From contig NZ_CAUFUE010000041.1 in the NCBI RefSeq assembly GCF_959029255.1, positions 1-35,605 of the forward strand: a stretch of DNA of 35,605 nt, given 5' to 3'. The first letter of the stretch is position 1. Every line of letters starts with the position of its first letter. The notes under the pieces are model-generated. The model had not been told where the DNA came from. It ran no database searches and worked only from the letters and a program-made list of their open reading frames with translations. Positions 31,993 through 35,605 of the stretch are shown piece after piece. Origin of the DNA: an uncultured Bacteroides sp. GTDB lineage: Bacteria > Bacteroidota > Bacteroidia > Bacteroidales > Bacteroidaceae. A program made the position numbers and the translations under genes.

Positions 31993-34131
31993 ATGGCAAC
32001 ATTACAAAACATTCGGTCTAAAGGGCCCTTATTGGTGATTGTTATTGGTTTGGCGTTGTTTGCCTTCATCGCGGGAGACGCGTGGAAAGTACTTCAGCCG
32101 CACCAATCACAAGATGTAGGTGAAGTGAACGGGGAGACAATTTCCGCTCAGGATTTCCAGGCATTGGTAGAAGAATACACGGAAGTTGTAAAATTCTCCA
32201 GCGGCTTGAACGCATTGAGCGATGAACAAACCAACCAAATCAAAGATGAAGTATGGAGATCATACGTTAACAATAAATTGATTGAAAACGAGGCTGAAAA
32301 GCTGGGGTTGACTGTATCTAAAGCAGAAATTCAGGCTATCATCGACGCCGGTGTACACCCGATGTTGCAGCAGACCCCGTTCCGCAACCCGCAGACCGGT
32401 GCTTTCGATAAAGATATGTTGAAGAAGTTCCTGGTGGACTATTCCAAGATGAACAAGGCGCAGATGCCTGCACAATATGCAGAGTACTATAATTCTATGT
32501 ACAAGTTCTGGTCTTTTATTGAGAAGTCACTCGTACAGGCTCGTCTGCAAGAAAAATACCAAGCTTTGGTTGCCAAGTCATTGTTCTCCAATCCGGTTGA
32601 AGCTCAGGATGCATTTGATGCAAGAGTAGACCAGTCTGATTTGTTGCTGGCTGCCATCCCTTATTCTTCTATTGTAGATTCAACGATTGTTATCAAGGAA
32701 TCCGACTTGAAGGAAGCATACGACAAGAAGAAAGAGCAATTCAGACAATACGTAGAAACCCGTAACATCAAGTTTATCGATGTACAGGTAACTGCCAGCC
32801 CCGAAGACAAGGCTGCCATCCAGAAAGAAGTGGAAGAGTATACGGCTCAGATGAGCAGTGATAATGAAGATTATGCTACTTTTATCCGTTCAACAGGTTC
32901 CGCTACTCCGTATGTAGACTTGTTCTATACAACAAAATCTCTGCCTGCTGATGTTGTCGCACGTTTGGATTCGGTAGCTGTAGGTGGTGTATTCGGTCCT
33001 TACTACAATGCATCCGACAATACTATCAACTCTTTCAAGAAGTTGGCTTCGGCTGCTTTGGCAGACTCTATCGAATATCGTCAGATTCAGGTAGTAGCTG
33101 ATGATGCTGCCAAGACTAAGGCTTTGGCCGACTCTATCTTTGGTGCTATCAAGGGTGGTGCAAGCTTTGCAGAGGTTGCTAAGAAATATGGTCAGACCGG
33201 TGAGCCTACTTGGATTTCTTCCGCTAACTATGAAGGTGCACAGATTGATGGTGACAACTTGAAATACGTGAAAGCTATCACAAGTTTGGCTCAGAATGAG
33301 TTGACTAACTTGGCTTTGGGACAGGCAAACGTTATCTTGCAGGTTACTAACAAGAAAGCTGTTAAGGATAAATATAAAGTGGCTGTTATCAAGCGTCCGG
33401 TAGAATTCAGTAAGGAAACTTATAACAAGGCATACAATGATTTCAGCCAGTTTATCGCTGTCAACAATACGCTGGAAAAGATGAGCGCTAACGCTGAAGA
33501 TGCAGGTTATAAATTACTGGATAGAGCAGACCTTTATAGTTCTGAACATGGTATCGGCGGTGTGAAGGGTACAAAAGATGCTTTGAAATGGGCGTTCTCT
33601 GCAAAAGCAGGTGAAGTTTCCGGTTTGTACGAATGCGGCGAAAGCGATCACATGATGGTAGTAGGTGTTGCAAGTATTGTTCCGGAAGGTTATCGTCCGT
33701 TGGATTTGGTAAAAGACCAGTTGAGAAGCGAAATCCTTCGTGACAAGAAAGCTGAAAAGATTATGGCTGATATGAAAGCTGCCGGTGCTACTTCATTCGA
33801 CCAATATAAGAATATGGCTAATGCTGTCAGCGATTCTGTAAAACATGTTACTTTTGCAGCTCCGGCATACGTTCCGGTATTGCGTAGCAGCGAACCGCTG
33901 GTAGGCGCATACGCATCTATCGCAGAGTTGAATAAGTTGAGTGCTCCTATCAAGGGTAATGGTGGTGTATTCGTTCTTCAACCATACGCCAAAGAGAAGC
34001 TGAACGAAACATTCAATCAGGAAACAGAAGAAAGTACTTTGGAAAACATGCATGTACGCATGGCAAGCCAGTTCATCAATGACTTGTATTTGAATGCAAA
34101 TGTGAAAGATAATCGTTACCTGTTCTTCTAA
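31993..34131 (+). CDS. PpiD/SurA-like peptidylprolyl isomerase chaperone
   Basis: A 712-residue membrane-anchored periplasmic folding factor. One N-terminal TM helix (residues about 12-28, LLVIVIGLALFAFIAGDAW) is followed by a SurA_N-type chaperone region (about 40-240, with VGEVNGETISAQDFQALVEEY). Parvulin-type segments follow: one near 340-445 (IEYRQIQVVADDAAKTKALADSIFGAIKGGASFAEVAKKYG) and another ending near 590 (WAFSAKAGEVSGLYECGESDHMMVVGV). The architecture matches PpiD-like proteins of Bacteroidetes that help outer-membrane proteins fold. Highly expressed codon use. A 122-bp gap with a weak -7 element (TATCTTCG, 31926-31933) separates it from the operon upstream. A strong terminator follows. 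Confidence 0.92.
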   Translation: MATLQNIRSKGPLLVIVIGLALFAFIAGDAWKVLQPHQSQDVGEVNGETISAQDFQALVEEYTEVVKFSSGLNALSDEQTNQIKDEVWRSYVNNKLIENEAEKLGLTVSKAEIQAIIDAGVHPMLQQTPFRNPQTGAFDKDMLKKFLVDYSKMNKAQMPAQYAEYYNSMYKFWSFIEKSLVQARLQEKYQALVAKSLFSNPVEAQDAFDARVDQSDLLLAAIPYSSIVDSTIVIKESDLKEAYDKKKEQFRQYVETRNIKFIDVQVTASPEDKAAIQKEVEEYTAQMSSDNEDYATFIRSTGSATPYVDLFYTTKSLPADVVARLDSVAVGGVFGPYYNASDNTINSFKKLASAALADSIEYRQIQVVADDAAKTKALADSIFGAIKGGASFAEVAKKYGQTGEPTWISSANYEGAQIDGDNLKYVKAITSLAQNELTNLALGQANVILQVTNKKAVKDKYKVAVIKRPVEFSKETYNKAYNDFSQFIAVNNTLEKMSANAEDAGYKLLDRADLYSSEHGIGGVKGTKDALKWAFSAKAGEVSGLYECGESDHMMVVGVASIVPEGYRPLDLVKDQLRSEILRDKKAEKIMADMKAAGATSFDQYKNMANAVSDSVKHVTFAAPAYVPVLRSSEPLVGAYASIAELNKLSAPIKGNGGVFVLQPYAKEKLNETFNQETEESTLENMHVRMASQFINDLYLNANVKDNRYLFF

Positions 34132-34161
34132 TAAGAAGTAAAATTAGTAAAATAGTATAGT

Positions 34162-34195
34162 AAAAAGCCGTCCGAATGCATCGGACGGCTTTTTT
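34162..34195 (+). terminator. Intrinsic terminator of the PpiD-like gene
   Basis: GCCGTCCGA and TCGGACGGC are perfect 9-bp arms (34167-34175 and 34181-34189), extended by flanking A and T runs. Confidence 0.92.
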
Positions 34196-34216
34196 GTTAT
34201 CAAAATGTTGCATCGC

Positions 34217-34248
34217 TTTGCCTTTATGCAACTTTATTTCTACCTTTG
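34217..34248 (+). promoter_or_regulatory. Strong consensus promoter upstream of rlmN
   Basis: TTTG at 34217-34220 and TACCTTTG at 34241-34248 with a 20-bp spacer is a near-perfect Bacteroidetes promoter. It starts a leader of about 195 nt before the rlmN ATG. Confidence 0.8.
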
Positions 34249-34254
34249 CAGTTA

Positions 34255-34450
34255 ATTCATCGCAGAGGACACCTGAATTTTATGTTCTGTTGTTTGGTCT
34301 GTCATTAGTTTCGCTCAAAACCTTTTTCTGATTATTTCATTAAGGTGTAGCCTGAGCGTAGTCAAATAATCCTTTCTCTATATGTATATTAGAGGAGTAG
34401 AATGCACGGAATGACAGGTAATATGCGCTGAAAACTAAAAGATAAATTAT
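34255..34450 (+). other. Long rlmN leader with a cysteine-rich micro-ORF and an inverted repeat
   Basis: No annotated gene fits here. A possible 8-codon ORF (MFCCLVCH, 34282-34308) has AGAGG 13 nt upstream. A perfect 8-bp inverted repeat follows (GATTATTT 34330-34337, AAATAATC 34364-34371). No terminator precedes rlmN, so the leader and gene are probably one transcript. I recognise no known riboswitch. Confidence 0.35.
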
Positions 34451-35491
34451 ATGCAGAAACAACCCCTCTTAGGACTAACCCTTACCGAGTTGCAGGCAGT
34501 AGTGAAGAATTTGGGAATGCCCGGATTTGCTGCCAAGCAGATTGCAGCGTGGCTTTACGATAAGAAAGTGTCTTCCATCGATGACATGACGAACTTGTCG
34601 TTGAAACACCGGGAACTGTTGAAAGAACAGTATGAGGTGGGGGCTGAGGGTCCGGTAGATGAAATGCGGTCGGTGGACGGTACGGTGAAATACCTTTACC
34701 GGGTGGGAGATAGTCACTATGTGGAAGCTGTTTATATCCCCGATGATGACCGTGCTACATTATGCGTCTCCTCGCAAGTGGGATGTAAGATGAACTGTAA
34801 ATTCTGCATGACCGGCAAGCAAGGTTTCACTGCAAACCTGACAGCCAACCAAATCATAAACCAGATAAGTTCCCTGCCCGAGCGGGACAATCTGACGAAT
34901 GTCGTAATGATGGGAATGGGCGAACCGCTGGACAATCTGGACGAAGTGCTGAAGGCGCTGGAAATCATGACGGCGACTTATGGTTATGGTTGGAGCCCTA
35001 AACGCATCACGCTTTCTTCCGTAGGGCTTCGCAAAGGTTTGCAACGCTTTATTGAAGAATCGGACTGCCATCTGGCAATCAGTCTTCATTCTCCGGTACC
35101 ATTGCAACGTCGTGAACTGATGCCCGCTGAGAAAGCTTTCTCGATTACCGAAATCGTAGATTTGTTAAGAAACTATGATTTTAGCAAACAGCGCAGACTA
35201 TCTTTTGAATATATTGTTTTCAAAGGAGTGAATGATTCGCTGCTATATGCCAAAGAATTGTTGAAGTTACTGCGTGGCGTGGATTGCCGGGTGAACCTGA
35301 TACGTTTTCACGCCATTCCGGGAGTAGACCTTGAGGGTGCCGATATGGAAACGATGACGACGCTTCGCGATTACTTGACTTCCCACGGACTGTTTACCAC
35401 AATCCGTGCTTCTCGCGGAGAAGATATATTTGCTGCATGCGGCATGCTGTCAACGGCGAAGCAGGAGGAGAATAAAGAAGAATTAATATAA
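34451..35491 (+). CDS. rlmN: Dual-specificity 23S rRNA/tRNA adenine-C2 methyltransferase RlmN
   Basis: A radical SAM enzyme that methylates C2 of A2503 in 23S rRNA and A37 in some tRNAs. The protein is 346 residues. The [4Fe-4S] cluster motif CxxxCxxC is C112, C116 and C119 (VGCKMNCKFCMTGKQGF). The two mechanistic cysteines fit C105 (RATLCVSSQ) and C330 (EDIFAACGMLS), so the radical and methyl-transfer residues are all present. Other conserved segments are MMGMGEPLDNLDEV and LAISLHSPVPLQRRELMP. The C-terminus lacks any extension that would suggest Cfr. The gene follows a long leader with its own promoter. Confidence 0.96.
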   Translation: MQKQPLLGLTLTELQAVVKNLGMPGFAAKQIAAWLYDKKVSSIDDMTNLSLKHRELLKEQYEVGAEGPVDEMRSVDGTVKYLYRVGDSHYVEAVYIPDDDRATLCVSSQVGCKMNCKFCMTGKQGFTANLTANQIINQISSLPERDNLTNVVMMGMGEPLDNLDEVLKALEIMTATYGYGWSPKRITLSSVGLRKGLQRFIEESDCHLAISLHSPVPLQRRELMPAEKAFSITEIVDLLRNYDFSKQRRLSFEYIVFKGVNDSLLYAKELLKLLRGVDCRVNLIRFHAIPGVDLEGADMETMTTLRDYLTSHGLFTTIRASRGEDIFAACGMLSTAKQEENKEELI

Positions 35492-35529
35492 ATTATTAAC
35501 TTTAGCGGTTAGCATATACGGCTTTTTCG

Positions 35530-35605
35530 TAGTTTTGTAAAAACTATAAGAACTTAAGAACTTAAGAACTTAAGAACTTAAGAACTTAAGAACTTAAGAA
35601 CTTAA
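35530..35605. repeat. 8-bp tandem repeat AACTTAAG running off the window, preceded by a hairpin
   Basis: AACTTAAG is repeated at 35551, 35559, 35567, 35575, 35583 and 35591, plus a seventh copy cut at the window edge (6.9 copies). Each unit contains the palindrome CTTAAG. A perfect 7-bp inverted repeat (TAGTTTT-GTA-AAAACTA, 35530-35546) lies just before it and could form the rlmN transcript end. The true length of the array is unknown because it is truncated. Confidence 0.9.

Noticed and set aside
34255..34450. SAM or other known riboswitch, or 6S-type RNA, before rlmN
   Set aside because: I could not match a known core or draw a long closing stem, and no terminator ends the region. It was kept only as an uncharacterised leader.
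1..35605. Prophage or conjugative element
   Set aside because: Apart from the single KilA-N gene there is no integrase, relaxase, portal, tail or transposase gene, and the rest is core chromosome.

Overview
This window is chromosomal DNA of a Bacteroidales bacterium, most likely a Bacteroides species. Three things support that. Promoters match the Bacteroidetes form (TTTG, then 19-20 bp, then TAnnTTTG). Shine-Dalgarno signals are weak or absent. The gene content is typical of the group: glutamine synthetase III, DUF5686 and DUF3810 proteins, a DUF4105/Lnb protein, a long SecA with extra segments, and the coaX-to-lptC envelope cluster. There are 27 protein genes, all intact. I saw no tRNA, rRNA, CRISPR array, transposase or integrase.

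Layout. 1-5.3 kb: glnN (-) diverges from a DUF5686 outer-membrane protein (+), which converges on a small DUF6078-like gene (-). 5.4-11.6 kb (+): type II pantothenate kinase, ribosomal protein S1, a two-domain lipoprotein, RNase Z, then an ECF sigma / single-TM protein / Spy-like periplasmic protein triad. 11.7-13.7 kb (-): DUF3810 membrane protein and mazG. 13.8-17.1 kb (+): a zinc-ribbon-like membrane protein and valS. 17.2-26.1 kb (-): an acidic protein, a DUF6340-like lipoprotein, secA, a PafA-like phosphatase homologue in an apparent operon with lnb, and a KilA-N protein. 26.6-34.1 kb (+): coaX, an outer-membrane barrel, a TPR protein, lptC, a CNNM/CBS protein and a PpiD-like chaperone. 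34.2-35.5 kb: rlmN behind a strong promoter and a 200-nt leader.

Functional theme. Much of the window builds the cell envelope: secretion (SecA), lipoprotein maturation (Lnb), LPS transport (LptC), outer-membrane protein folding (PpiD-like), several outer-membrane or lipoproteins, and a candidate envelope-stress sigma module. The rest is housekeeping: translation, RNA processing, CoA synthesis, nitrogen assimilation and nucleotide sanitation.

Most unusual signal. Three intergenic arrays have an exact 11-bp period. Two of them (4771-4852 and 11648-11752) consist of half-sites that alternate in orientation every 11 bp, so each 22-bp unit is a palindrome. The two arrays have unrelated sequences but the same geometry, and both fill short gaps between convergent genes. 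A third (26379-26506) is a direct 11-bp array bounded by a perfect 22-bp inverted repeat next to the KilA-N gene. A fourth, different array of 8-bp CTTAAG-containing units runs off the right end. A second notable item is the PafA-like protein, which appears to have lost nearly all catalytic and metal-binding residues.
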